From the NCBI GenBank assembly GCA_039545295.1, contig BCIK01000025.1, forward strand, positions 1 to 40,705: 40,705 nt of DNA, given 5' to 3'. Position 1 is the stretch's first letter; every line of letters starts with the position of its first letter. Positions 1 through 14,298 of the stretch are shown in pieces. A program made the translations under genes and the position numbers. The stretch comes from Udeniomyces pyricola (Eukaryota; Basidiomycota; Tremellomycetes; Cystofilobasidiales; Mrakiaceae). A model generated the notes under the pieces. It did not search any database. It saw only the letters and a program-made list of their open reading frames with translations, and had not been told where the DNA came from.

Positions 1-1789
1 TCCCACAACACCCAGGGCTGGCGTTTCATGGCTTCAGACGCGGCGTCGGTCGAATATTGACCTGCTCATGTTTGCATCCTTGATACATCGCCGACTCAAC
101 TCATGTCTCCTTTCACGTGATGTTGCGATGCCCAACCTCTACATCTTGGATGAGATCGTGGGTATTCATTACTCGATGAGAAAAGTCCTTCAGGACATGT
201 GGTGAATGTTTTGCTCAGCACCGTCGACACTACTGTACAGCTTCAAGATGGGGCGGACTGCCGACCCATCTGTACAAGCCAGGCAAAATTACCGAATTCA
301 AGCATTGCGATGGTCACGGGACTGGCAGACAAGATGATTGAATTGAGCTGCTGTGCTGTTTGAAGACCAAAGCGAAGCCAGAAGCCATTGCTGCATCCGA
401 GGTCCATACCGTCTTTCAGCGCTATCAAACGCGAAAAGCTGGAAGGGACGTCTTGTGGTGACTCTGAAATAGTTACAATGGGCGAAAAGATGGCGCCAGA
501 TAAGACAATCCGTCCTGCGATATATGATATATACTATGTATAAGGAAGGCACAAGCCAGGGATCGAATCCATTTTGCGTGGCGACACCGAAATAATGCCA
601 GTGAGGTAAACATGATGAGGGGCATGTGATCGGTCCACAAAAAAATGAGATTGGAGAGATAAGAGCACAATGTGCGACGAAAACGCGGGATCAACCTGAG
701 AGGAACATGCTAAAGGTGGCACGGCCAGATGGACGAAAGTGCAGAGAGGACGCACGACATGTCGACGACAGTTTACTTGATCAGCTGACCTTTCAATCTC
801 TATTTCGGCTGGCTGGCCAAGCGTCGACGATCATGATATGGTTCAACGTATGACCACTCGCAGAGTTCTCGTTTGGCGGATCAAACTGCAACATAGCANC
901 TTTGCGGTATATAGCACACGTATGTAAACTAGCGCGATATGAACGTTGAACGGAGATGATATATGAACAAAGGAGTAACATGCAACACACCAAGCATCCA
1001 GAAAACACAAATAGCAAAGACCAAGAAAACGTACGATCTGAAGCGACAAAACAACAAACAACTGGCGATGGGATCGATCGAGAACCTGCATCCGGGTCTG
1101 CACCTTGATTACCTGAAGGAAAACCTTACTAAAGACAAAAGTCGCGCTGAATGGTGCGAAACGGCGTATCACATCGCCGTGTCAGATTAGGGCCTTTCGT
1201 TCGCTCTGCGGTGATATCTCTATACAATGGGTCGGCGTTGTGAAATTGAGTACCTGGAAAGTGGAATTGGCTGAATGAGGATATAGGTTGGGATTAAGGC
1301 CGAGAACAATGTTTTTGGTAGAGTCCGAACGGCGAGGGTTTGGAACCTTCTGGAGATGGTTTCAGACAGCCCTGTCGATAACCGTTTTGGAACGAATGCA
1401 TTGATCGTCAGCAAGAGGTACGCCGTGCAAGAAGTTAACAGATATGAAAACGCCTTAAGGGGACTTACTGTTGATGAGCCTCCCTTGTCGTTCCAGGTGG
1501 CCGTTTGAGTCGGTGGGAGACACAACAAAATGAATCAAAAAGACGATGTTGTGAATCAAAAAGAAAGATGTCTCAGTACAGCGATAGATCTTGGATATCT
1601 CACATACAGTGCTCGTACCAATTGACTTACCCGCAAAAAAAAATTAGGGCAGCTCGCTTTCGGCCAACGATCCGGCGAGTGATCCAGCAACAGTAGACGG
1701 ACAAGCTTCATTTCGAGTTCTTTTCCGCCTTTGACCTTGAAGCCTTTGGATGGCCTTCTCGCTCCTCTGATGAGCCTGCTCCTTCTTCT
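1..1789. other. Gene-poor stretch, nothing recognised
   Basis: No reading frame here shows a recognisable domain, and no chain of exons with consistent splice phases could be built on either strand. One ambiguous base lies at 899. The right-hand end abuts the 3' end of the transposon-type pseudogene, so part of this may be decayed element sequence. I see no tRNA, rRNA or repeat array. Confidence 0.5.
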
Positions 1790-3380
1790 TCAACCTCCAT
1801 CGTCTCGATCTTCGGTCCTGATCAACGATTGAGAGTCAAGATCGACACTGTCCAACAAGAGTGCCTGAGGGCGGAAAGGGAAAAGACCATGAAGCAGCAC
1901 TGCGTTTTGCATGAGGCAAAGATTCACTATGAAATCTGCAAAATCAACCCCAGTCATCACAATGCTGCATGGCGATGCCATCGGTCTTTTCAAGATAGCA
2001 TCCGTGCTTGAAACAATCGTGCTGGACGTTGACGACCGCGATCACATCCTGCAGAGACCGAATGCTGAATCTACGGGCAGCCCGATCATGGTGAAAAGAG
2101 AGCGATCCCATACGAGTCCGGATTGGATGAAACCGAGGATCTTGCTGTTTCTGGTCGATTAAAACACGGAAGGTCACTGAACCGCTGTTGATGGCGGACT
2201 TGTTGATCGACGACGACAAAGTCTCGACGCGACCGAGTATCAGAACAGGACCTCGGGTCGTGGGGCCTTCTCTCATCTGCAGATTCATGGAAGCTGTCAG
2301 CTGAACCCGGAGTGCAATCCAAGAAAACAGAAAGGGGGGGGGAGGGGGGGGGAGAGAGAGCGATGGTGTAATCACCTGGATTACGACAGCACTTCCCAGA
2401 CCTCCTTTGTCGCCATTATGGAAGACAAACTTGGTTCCTTGCCGGAGAAGAGCGGTCTCTATATGGGTTCATATGAGACGATCAGGTTCTTTGATCTACA
2501 GATGTTATGAGTGAATCGACCTCAGGTATGACAGCCTACTCACTGGTCTTTGTGTCATGAATCAGACCTAGAACCTTTCGACGACCCGACGCCTTCTTGC
2601 CGAAAGCTTTGACTTTGGAGCCAGCATAGGTCAACATCGATCCATGCATCCAATATCCTCAGCTGAGGATATTTCACAAATAATTGGAAGGAAATGCGGG
2701 ACATAGCAATATCGCGACTCGGATTGTGTTTGTTCGAGTGCGAGGATTGCTTTCTCCAGACTTTATTCTTCGACTCATAGGACCCAGTCTGCAAGAGACT
2801 GAGGGGCCCAAACCGCACTATTCACAACGCGGCATGGACAAATAAATGGAATTTGGGTTTATGGAACCAGTCGATGCTTTGCAGAGCGACACATTGAAGG
2901 AAGAACTGGATATTGGGGATCACATATTCCTGAGAACAAACAGAGCGTGAAGTGATTGTCGATGGAACGAACCGCCCCGTACAAACAAGCTGTGAGCACC
3001 ACACACCAAGTATTGATCCATGTTAGATATCTCCGGAACGTAAAGCACGCTTGCAAGTCTTGACCAGGACGTCCACATGTCAAGCTCGCGTTGCGTCAGG
3101 TACGGCTCCACTGCAAAGATAGCGAATTGTTGAATCGCTCGGAAGTTTCTGCCAATCAGACTTTTGGCGTAAACAACCAGCTGACGGCCTCGTAGGTGCT
3201 TAGCGGTGTTGCCATCCTGAGTGTCCACGGTGGACAGCCGATCAGCCGCTTCACGATGTTCACTAGATCGTGCCATATGTACTTGGTCACACCCAGCAGA
3301 CCAGTATGCAGGAGCTCAACGGATGTGTCGAGATGGGGGTTGAACCCAAGCGACTCTGTGAAGTGAAATGATAAAATCAA
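1790..3380 (-). pseudogene. Decayed basidiomycete transposon-type protein, 5'-truncated
   Basis: Fragments in order on the minus strand match a protein family that is very abundant and repeat-borne in basidiomycetes; its biochemical role is not established. They are: a FNPHLDTSVELLHTGLLG block (3380-3260), a VYAKSLIGRNFRAIQQF block, WFHKPKFHLFVH (about 2850), RFGPLSLLQTGSYES and NPSRDIAMSR (2818-2690), HNGDKGG (about 2430), then VVNVQHDCF and DFIVNLCLMQNAVLLHGLF (2000-1860). Likely introns remain between several blocks. The frame changes near 3260 and again near 1950. An in-frame TGA at 2822-2824 sits inside the conserved stretch between KPKFH and RFGP. The large N-terminal half expected of the family is missing, cut off before the neighbouring CDK gene. 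I read it as a dead mobile-element gene. The family match is from memory; I found no transposase catalytic motif. Confidence 0.7.
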
Positions 3381-4210
3381 GGAAGAGAATAGGGAAGAGA
3401 AGGGGAGCAGTGGATGTGAGGTGATGGTTTGAGAGGTGAAACGATGGTTCGACGAAAAATTCGATCACTTGTGCAAACTCATGATGATCCTACTGCTTAT
3501 AATTAGTCATAATGGTTCAAGCTGTATCGATCGACGTGGCCCCGATAGTTTTGATCATCTCCGTTGCACAGCCCTGTGTATCCTTTCCCCCCTGGCCTCA
3601 GACCTCATGAGCCGTAAGGCCGTCTCTAGAGCGTAGAGATCTAGCTGGATATTCACCGTTTGTCTGGATCGATGGATTGAAAGACAGTCAGGGCACAACA
3701 CATAGTGTTAAAAGAAGATCGGAGCAGGTTAGGATGGTCACACGCGCAAGGATGAGCTGCTATTGGCTGGACGACTGAGGTCAACCATGTCGATATAATT
3801 GAACTGATAAGAGATCACCTGCAGGGGTGGAGCACAGTTGATAGTTAATAGTTGCTCCTGATCATCGATCATGATGCAGCATGATAAACTCCGAGTTGTA
3901 TCATATGAAGGCCGAATGAGAGAGAACGAGGAACGCAAGAGACAGAGCTCAATATGAGTACATGTATTTTTATGTGTACAGTTTACTATATGCCAAGTCA
4001 TATTGCTGTCATCCCATTGAATCGCAGCTGTATATATAATATAATCATAACCGGTCACGTTGCAACTTATCTCGTCCATTATCCGTCACGTGCACGTTAC
4101 CCGTCACGCCCCACACGTCAAGCTAAACCAACGGCCCTCATCCATGATGACACCGATCCCTCATCAATCTCAACCTCGCCCATCCTCCCGCATCCTCTCA
4201 TACCCCAATC
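3381..4210. other. Intergenic, upstream region of the CDK gene
   Basis: No coding signal was found. The 200 bp nearest the CDK start contain a CACGTG E-box and several CACG cores around 4086-4120, so this is probably promoter sequence. The missing N-terminal part of the transposon-type pseudogene would be expected here, but no recognisable block remains. Confidence 0.5.
4087..4092. promoter_or_regulatory. CACGTG E-box upstream of PHO85-like gene
   Basis: A perfect CACGTG palindrome lies about 120 bp before the CDK start codon, followed by further CACG-type cores (GTGCACGT, CCCACACGT) within 35 bp. In yeasts CACGTG is the core site of Pho4 and Cbf1-type bHLH factors, and Pho4 is the target of Pho85. 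Function here is inferred from position and motif only. Confidence 0.4.
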
Positions 4211-6703
<2,493 letters not shown>

Positions 6704-6773
6704 GCTTAATTGGGTGGTGATGGCTCGAGTGTTGTGATGGTTTGGAATGGAGGGGTTATGTCGTATTTGTTAT

Positions 6774-6775
<2 letters not shown>

Positions 6776-6813
<38 letters not shown>
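6776..6813. repeat. (GT)n microsatellite, about 19 units
   Basis: Uninterrupted GT dinucleotides 73 bp downstream of the CDK stop codon. The translated CA/GT frames on the reverse strand (His-Thr repeats) are an artefact of this run. Confidence 0.95.
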
Positions 6814-6818
<5 letters not shown>

Positions 6819-6868
6819 AGGATAGGAAGGATGTGATGAGGATGATATAATGATGGTTGGTTGATGGG

Positions 6869-6893
6869 ATATATATATATATATATATATATT
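6869..6893. repeat. (AT)n microsatellite, about 12 units
   Basis: Uninterrupted AT dinucleotides between the CDK and NOG1 genes, 55 bp after the GT run. Confidence 0.95.
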
Positions 6894-7156
6894 GAATGAA
6901 ATCAAAATAAATGAAACCAAAGAAATCACAAGGCGACGCCTGTATGGGCTCGCAATTGGCCGCAAGAAATTCAAGTGGCGAACGGCTTGACTTTCCTTTC
7001 CCCCCCGTCCAGCACCACCACAGCTCGAACCCCCCCCCCCCCGCCGTCACCACCGCTACCCCCCAACGGTCCTTCCCTTCGATCCGTATCCTTATCCTCC
7101 TCCTCATCATCATCCCACCCTCCGATCCACTCTAGTCCCCTCTCTCTTCGCCCACC

Positions 7157-10100
7157 ATGGCAGCCAACCTCAAAGCCATCGCCCCCGTCCCCTCGGCGTC
7201 CGACTTCCTCGACATCGTGTTCGTCCCCCAATGGCCGCGCGTCAATCCTTCCCTCGTCCCATCCTCTCGCTCACACGCGTCCTTCTTTGTCTCTTCTACA
7301 GCTTGTCCAAGACCCAGAGGAAGACCCCGACCGTCATGTAAGAATCCTACCTCAACTCTCGCGCTCTCGAACCAAACATCGAAAGCGAATACTGACAGTC
7401 CCCTGCCTTCTCTCTGCTGCTTCCGCACTCGCTGCTTTCTGCCTCTGCTCTTCCTTCCCTTCACCATGTCGTACCCCTCAGCCACAAGAACTTCAAGATC
7501 TCCCGAATCAGAAGCTTCTACATGCGAAAGGTCAAGTTCACCCAGGACACCATTGACGAGAAGCTCTCGGGCATCCTCTCCGAGTTCCCTATCCTCGATA
7601 ACCTCCACCCCTTCTTGGCTTCGCTTCTCAACGTTCTTTACGACAAGAACCACTACAAGGTCCGTCGCTGGCTTCTTTCTCCCCTCCCGTTGGCTCTTGT
7701 TATTGGCGTCCGGTTGGCTAACTGAATTCTACTCGTGTATCCTCGTTCCGTGCTTCTGCTCGCGCCCCGTCGCTGTCGCCCACGGCCTCCTCGCTTCCTC
7801 ACCTCCTTCTCTGTCGGTGCGACTTCCTTGGCTCTGGGCGAAACCCTTCCTTGATTGTTTGCCGACTCCCAGCTCGCACTTGGACAGCTTAACACCGCTC
7901 GACACCTCGCGGACCAAGTCGCCAAGGATTACTGTCGACTGCTCAAGTTTGGTGACTCGCTCTACCGATGCAAGCAGCTCAAGCGAGCTGCTCTCGGAAG
8001 GTAAGCCCACAAGCAGCTTTTCCCCCTCCTCCGGCCAGATCACCGGTCGCTTATCCCCGCTGGGCTCCGGGCTCTGGATGCCTGCCCACGTTTCTGTGTC
8101 TTCGTAGCGTCTCGATGTAGCTGTCTGACTCGCGTTCGACTTGGCCTCGGTTGTGTTATGATTCTCAGGATGGCGACCGTCATGAAGAGGCAAAAGGACC
8201 CTCTTGCTTACCTCGAGGAGGTTCGACAGCACATTTCTCGTTTGCCGTCAATTGACCCCAACACCCGAACGCTCCTCATCTGTGGTTACCCCAACGTTGG
8301 AAAGTCCTCCTTCATCAACAAGGTTACCCGAGCCGACGTCGACGTTCAGCCGGTACGTGTCGCGTTGGTCTTGACTGTCGCGTTGGTTCTGACTGGCGCG
8401 GATAATTTCTGGCCGCGTTGCTGATGTCGTTCCCCTTGGTCTTTCAGTACGCTTTCACCACCAAGTCGCTCTTTGTCGGTCACATGGACTATAAGTACCT
8501 CCGATGGCAGGTCATCGACACCCCCGGTATTCTCGACCACCCTCTTGAGGAAATGAACACCATCGAGATGCAGTCTATCACCGCCCTCGCTCACTTGCGA
8601 TCAGCCGTCTTGTACTTCATGGATCTTTCGGAGCAGTGTGGTTACACGATTGAGGCTCAGGTGTGTATTTCTGTTCTTCTTTCTTTTTAACGCGGCGTCA
8701 CCCGTTGTTGCAGCGTCTTGCTGACGTTGACACTCTCTGCTGCGTCTTTGGTTTTTGTTTTTGTTTTGGGTACTCTGCTCTTCAGTGCAAACTCTTCAAC
8801 TCGATCAAGCCCCTTTTCGCCAACAAGCCCACTCTCCTTGTCATCAACAAGATTGATATCACCCGACTCAGCGATCTCTCGCCCGAAAACCTTGCGCTCG
8901 TCAACGAGATCATCTCCGCTGGCGACGTCACCTGTGTCCAAGCCTCTTGCTACTCCGAGGAGGGTGTCATGGATGTCCGAAACACCGCGTGCGATGCTCT
9001 TCTTGCCCACCGAGTCGAGGCCAAGCTCAAAGGTACCCGAATCAACTCGGTTGCCAACAAGATCCACGTCGCTCAGCCCAAGCCCCGAGACGATGTCGTC
9101 CGAGGCCCTTGCATTCCCGACGCTGTCCTTGCCCGGAAGAAGTACGACAAAGACGACCCCGACAGGATCAAGCTCGAGCGAGATATCGAGAACGAGGAGG
9201 GAGGACCTGGAGTGTACTCTCGACCTTTCTACAGTGCGTTACCGGTCATCGATTTTTGTACTTTGGCCGTGCCGTCCCTTCTCAAGCTGATTACCCTGGC
9301 ACCGCGCATTTCTCGTTCATCTCGCTTCCTACATACAAACCATTCCATGACATTCATCAGAGACCTACCTCCTTGCCGATGACGATTGGAAGACCGACAT
9401 CATGCCCGAGATCATGGAAGGCCAGAACATTGCCGACTTCATCGACCCGGACATTGCCGAGAAGCTTGAGGCGCTTGAGAGGGAGGAGGAGAAGCTCGAG
9501 GCCGAGGGCTTCTACAAGTCGGACGAGGAGATTGTGAGTTTGCAAGTGTTCAACAACGCATGTCTATCTGGAATGGGACGTCGGTGGCATACTATTTTTG
9601 CTTACTACTGACTTGCATCATATGTCGTCCTTGTCTCCCTCTTTGTCGCTTTCTGTCGTTTCCTTTCTCTCCGACAGATCGACTCGGAAGAGGAGGAGTT
9701 CCGCGAGACGGCGCGAGAGATTCGAGAGAAGCGAGCGACGATCAAGAAGATCTCGCAGGACAAGAACAAGTTCAAGAACCGCCCGGTCATCCCCCGAAAG
9801 CACCAGTCGCGAACTCTGTCCCAGCTCTCGACGACGCTCCGATCTGTCGGTCTGGACCCGTCGCGAATCGAGGAGCGAGCCAAGCTCATCGCCAAGCAGC
9901 GAGGTGTCGAGGTTGTCGGTGGCAGCCAGCCCCGTGGTATCCCCATCCCGGGCGAGCCTCAGGGCAAGAGGAGCAAGCGCGCGAGGATGGAGGCCGAGGC
10001 CGAGGAGGCGATGCGCCTGGCGAACGGAGACGAGAGCATGGATATCGACGAGGAGGAGGACAGGAGCTCCAAGAGGCGCGGAGTCATCGACCGAACCCCA

Positions 10101-10620
10101 AAGACCAACAGGAACGCTGTCAACCTTACTTCGGCTGTACGTAATGCTTTTGATTTCTCTCCTTCCATATTGGTAGACATGCACGTGATGGCGTGCGCGT
10201 TCGTGCTTCGTCAGGTACTGACCTCAACAACCTGCTTGTTTTCTTCGAATCCACCTCTACAGCAAACCAAGAAGGCCGACGAGCTCCGAGACTTTGCCCA
10301 GCGTCCGAGAAACTACAAGGGAAAGGTACGCTTGGCTTCTGCCACTCTGATTTATACCACTTGTCCCTTAGCTCCCGTCCGGTTTAGTCACTCACTTCGC
10401 GTCATCTCTTTTCTTTTACTCATCCAGGGTGGAGAAGCCGATCGACACATTGGTATCACCAAGCCCCGATGGTTGCTTGCTGGCAAGGTTCGTCGTCTTC
10501 TTGCCATCTTTGACCACTGGTGTGCGCGTCTATACCTGTCGATCATTGCTGAACTGGTTACCCGTCTTGTCCTTCCTTTTACGCCTACAGAGAAAAGCCG
10601 GAAAGACCGACTACAGGTAG
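7157..10620 (+). CDS. NOG1: Nucleolar GTP-binding protein NOG1
   Basis: Essential GTPase of pre-60S ribosomal particles, acting in nucleolus and nucleoplasm with Nog2 and Rlp24. Twelve exons join to 677 residues (yeast 647): 7157-7218, 7302-7337, 7482-7659, 7873-8000, 8169-8352, 8448-8660, 8786-9233, 9361-9533, 9678-10136, 10263-10325, 10428-10487, 10591-10620. Motifs: N-terminal NOGCT region [15 protein letters not shown] and [10 protein letters not shown]1 GYPNVGKSS (174-182); switch-I region YAFTTKSL; G3 DTPGI (220-224); G4 NKID (288-291); then [16 protein letters not shown] and [16 protein letters not shown]. The C-terminus is charged and ends in RKAGKTDYR, close to the yeast end. All splice phases agree. 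None of the introns contains a recognisable snoRNA. With RRP1 this is one of two ribosome-assembly genes in the window. Confidence 0.97.
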
Positions 10621-11145
10621 TCTGCTGCCTATTGCTCGTTCCCTCTTTCGGTTCCCCTTATCCTCTTTTCTTCGCTTGTCTTGCTTTTACAACCCTTTCC
10701 TCTCTTTGCGTCTATTCTTTGGTCCGTGTGTGCTTCTATACGTTTGGTCCTGCCCCTTCTTTCCTTCTGTTCACCTTGATGTCCCACGTCTTGAATGCCT
10801 TCGTTTGCTTAGTTGTCGGTCTGTGGTGCAAAAAGACTTACATCATATGATGGCGACAAGAAATCTGAAGACTCCGAGATCATGAAAGGTTTCTTGACAT
10901 GAGTATATGCGGTATGTGGTATATGTTGTGATGGATTCTGAGTGCTGGTATGTACAAGGTGCATGTTATGAAGATCCAAGGAAACCTCGTGCGTGAACGT
11001 TACAACTCGGATAATCAACTCAATGGTAAGTGGTATGGTTAATTCGTATCATTATATTATACATTATATCATCCGAGCTTCCATCATCCACCATCTACCT
11101 CGGCCCTAGCTCGCACGTCCCCGTCTCCCCTGCTACCACACATTC
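10621..11145. other. Intergenic between NOG1 and SHE9
   Basis: This 525-bp gap between two genes on the same strand should hold the NOG1 3' untranslated region and the SHE9 promoter. AT-rich, TATA-like sequence occurs near 11050-11070. No coding or structured RNA signal was found. Confidence 0.5.
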
Positions 11146-13371
11146 ATGAGCCACCGCCTCGGTCTCAGTCGAATCATCTTTTCATGCACTACCCTTAATC
11201 TTCTGCCATGTCCCCTTCGTCGTGGCGTCGGCAGGATGGTCGCCGCACAGGTCGGCCTGGAGCAAGCTCATCATCGACGTTCCGTCACCGCCCGATTCTA
11301 CGCTCGCCTGCCCGACTCCTCATCCGGTCCAGCCATCAGCATGCCTCCTCCACAAGATCCCAGTGCTCATGATAAGCCTCAATCCCTAACTCAGCATGGC
11401 TCTGCATCGAGCCCCTGGACCACTCTCGAACGAGGACTAGACCAGATGGGCGACCTTGCTGAACCGGTGGTCGTCCATCCTAATAGGCATGAGCCGGTCT
11501 CTGCCAGCATCGATGTGAAGCCATCTTCTCCTCAGCAGACCCAACCTGCTTCTCGAATAGATCCTGCCCCTCGCTCATTGGACAATCATCACTCAACTGC
11601 ACCTCCAACGCTGCCTGAAACCTCGACGTCTACCGACCCCGGCCCTTTGTTGGCGACACCCTCTCCCAGATCCTCGTCTCGCTCTGCTACTAGTTCCCCT
11701 GTTGATTTATCGACTTTGAGGGCCGATACCAACCATCTTGAGGCTACCTCGTCATCAAGCAACAGCCCTGCGTCCGATCCACCACCACCACCATTCACTC
11801 AATCCCTCCAAACGCGCCTGGTTGAGATTTCGCACGCGACGTCGGCGCAGCTCCGGGCGCACGCTCGGTTGACGTCCCAACGGCTGTGGCACAAAGCCGA
11901 TCTCGTCGCAGTCGACCTCGTCTCGAAATTCGGCATGATGGGCAGGAAACTCAACGAGGTTACTGGGTATGATCGGATCGAAGCCCTCAAGCAAGTCGTT
12001 GTGGATCGAGGTGCGGGAACATGGTTGCTCTCATCACCATTCTTTTTCCCTCCTTTGGGTCAGACAAGGCGTCGGATTGCCCTACTGACGTCGATACCAC
12101 TTTGACGATATAACCATCATGGTGAACCACCGAATCGGTACCATGCACAGAAAAGCGGATATCATCTCTTCGTAGCTCTCTCATCGTAGCCAAGGAAACG
12201 TACCTGACCTCGGTCGGCCGTCGATCCTCTTCGCAACGGGAAGTCAACGACCTCCTTCAGCGCAAGCATATGTGGTCGACAGCCGACGTCGAGCGCTTCA
12301 CTCAGCTCGTCCGTGAGGATCACGACAATGCGCGCAAGGAGGAAGAGAGCAAGAAGGAGATGGATGGTGCCGAAGGACAAGTCGAAGGCGCGTTCACCGA
12401 GCTCATGAATGCAATCCTCAAGTGAGTTGAGTCTAGATGTACCGAATCGACTTGTCTTGAGGGAACCCTCATGCTGATCTGCCGTGTATATCTGTTTACC
12501 TCCAGTCGCTATCACGAAGGTACATACCACGATCAGGAGACAGTCTTCCCTTCTACTCCCCGTTCCTTCCATCCTCCGCCTCACTTGTGTTTGATTGTCG
12601 AACTGACATCAATTTTTTCTTCCTCTGTCCCATCTACACATAGAGCAACTCTGGTCGGACAAGCTACGGTCGTTTTCTACTTACGTTTCCCTCGCCATCA
12701 TGCTCGCCAATCTTGTCGTGTTCATGTCGGCGATCCTGTTTGTGGAGCCTTGGAAGCGGAAGAAGCTGGCGGAGACGTTTGAGTCGCGCGTGGTGGACAT
12801 GACGCGCGAAATGGAAGCCGAAGTGACCAAAGGTTTTGCGGGGTTGGAATCTAGGATGCAAGAGATGATCGTGGGTCAAGCTTCGGGTCGCCCAACTGTC
12901 AAGCCTTTGGGTGAACCTTTAACAGTGACCGGCGAGACCTCGATGGCAAGCTCTGAGCCGTCATCGTCACCACTCTTGGCTGAACTGACGATAGATGACC
13001 CCTTGGCACGTGGGACGACAAGCCCCGAGCCATACCGACCGCTGATCGGTTCCTTGCCTGTCATCGACTGGTTTTCGCGGTTCTCGTTTGAGCGGGTTCG
13101 AAGTGTCCTAAGCGATTGGCGAGCCCTTCCACTGGTCGACTGGCGGCGATGGTCGGTAGACAAGGATATGCCTCGACGGATGATGGACCTGGTCGTGCTA
13201 GGCTCACGGGCTGCTTGGGCAAGATGCGTGGATCGGGTGGCGTGGTCGGGACGGTTCTTGGAGGTTGGGTGGACGAAAGAAGGGATGGAAAGGGATTTGC
13301 TGGTGGTCGGTTCGGTTTCGATGGCTTTGGGTGGATTGATGGTGGGGTTGTTGGATGCGTGGATAACATGA
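11146..13371 (+). CDS. SHE9: Mitochondrial inner-membrane morphology protein She9/Mdm33
   Basis: She9/Mdm33 family, an inner-membrane protein of the mitochondrial matrix side needed for normal mitochondrial shape and inner-membrane fission. Four exons give 625 residues: 11146-12010, 12151-12421, 12506-12519, 12644-13371. Exon 3 is only 14 nt yet supplies part of the family signature NRYHEEQLWSDK. Other signatures: LNEVTGYDRIEALKQ, then a coiled-coil region with SQREVNDLLQRKHMWS, ADVERFTQLVREDHDN, a transmembrane helix at about 397-417, EPWKRKKL (418-425), and a second hydrophobic helix at the very C-terminus. The N-terminal third is Ser/Pro-rich and variable; its first 50 residues are rich in Arg and hydroxylated residues, as expected of a mitochondrial targeting sequence. 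The start is the first ATG of the open exon and is the least certain part; a downstream Met is possible. Confidence 0.93.
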
Positions 13372-14298
13372 TGAAAGAAAGTTAGCTGTACTTTCTTTTT
13401 AGGCGCACGGCAGGCAACTGCATGTACTTGTAGACATACCGAACGTGTAGTTTGAACAAAAAGATTCTTCAGGGTGCTTGGATCATGATTTGACGTATAT
13501 AGCTAGGTTAGCAGTATAGACATGTCATATGACAGTGGGGTATAACGGTAATATAATGACATCAAACGGAGAGCAAACTAAAGGAGAGCAAAGGTGACTC
13601 AATCTGCAGGCAAATTATAACGATATGCGTGGTTATACAATATGGAAGATAGTAGTTGACACTTCTTAGTAGTCATCGAGTCCGCAGGCCGGAGTAATAG
13701 GGCCCCAGAGCTCGGATCTCAGATGTCCGAGGATGGCCCCAAATGCCAAATTGAATATTGAAGTAGTTTACGTGCCGAAGGAGGTTGATGCGTTGATTCA
13801 AACGGTTGTGGATGAGCGTGTGCCCGGCAGAGGACGTCGAGCTGGTTGTGCAGTGGCTAGTGTATACGAGTAAGGGTACGAATATATGGGTGGCTGTCGT
13901 CGACTGTGGAGTGTGGATGGATAAAAGTGAAAGTGACTTAGATATGACGCGTGTCCGGGGGATGGGAACGCCGAGAAACCATCTGATCGAACGCAATGAA
14001 CGATTTCAGACTGTCGGCGCGTTGGAATGTGTCCGGTTGGGGGTTGCTCTGGATGTGTGGGCATTCATTGCCTTGACGTGCTTAGCTTCAATCTTTCACG
14101 CCTCGCGCTTCATTTCGCTTTGCTTTCTCTCGACTCTCTCTCCATTCTCTCTCGACTCTCTCGACTCGCTCGACTCTCGCTCGCCTGACCGCCCTTAGAT
14201 ATTAGATAGCCACATCGCCCCCAACTACTCCGCCTCCGCCTCCGCCTCCTCCACTCTTTATCTCTTACCTACGCACACATATAATCACCACGCCCAAC
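13372..14298. other. Intergenic with CTCTCGACTC-type repeats
   Basis: A 927-bp gap. Open frames exist on both strands around 13800-14190, but none has recognisable homology, and the plus-strand one runs into simple repeats. Around 14115-14185 the sequence is an irregular array of CTCTCGACTC and CTCGACT units, followed by CCGCCTCCGCCTCCTCC near 14230. These pyrimidine tracts probably belong to the promoter or leader of the next gene. Confidence 0.5.

Larger units (their letters stand above)
6704..7156. other. Intergenic between CDK and NOG1 with microsatellites
   Basis: This 453-bp gap holds the CDK 3' end and the NOG1 promoter. It contains a GT dinucleotide run, an AT dinucleotide run and a run of about 13 C near 7030-7042, followed by a pyrimidine-rich leader (TCC/CTC repeats) up to the NOG1 start. 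No gene is seen. Confidence 0.6.

Noticed and set aside
7157..8107. Long continuous plus-strand frame starting at the NOG1 ATG
   Set aside because: It reads through introns; after residue 20 the sequence loses all Nog1 similarity, which returns only when the exons are spliced.
13806..14198. 130-residue plus-strand frame as a small gene
   Set aside because: No domain, no plausible homology, and its end is translated from CTCGACT simple repeats.
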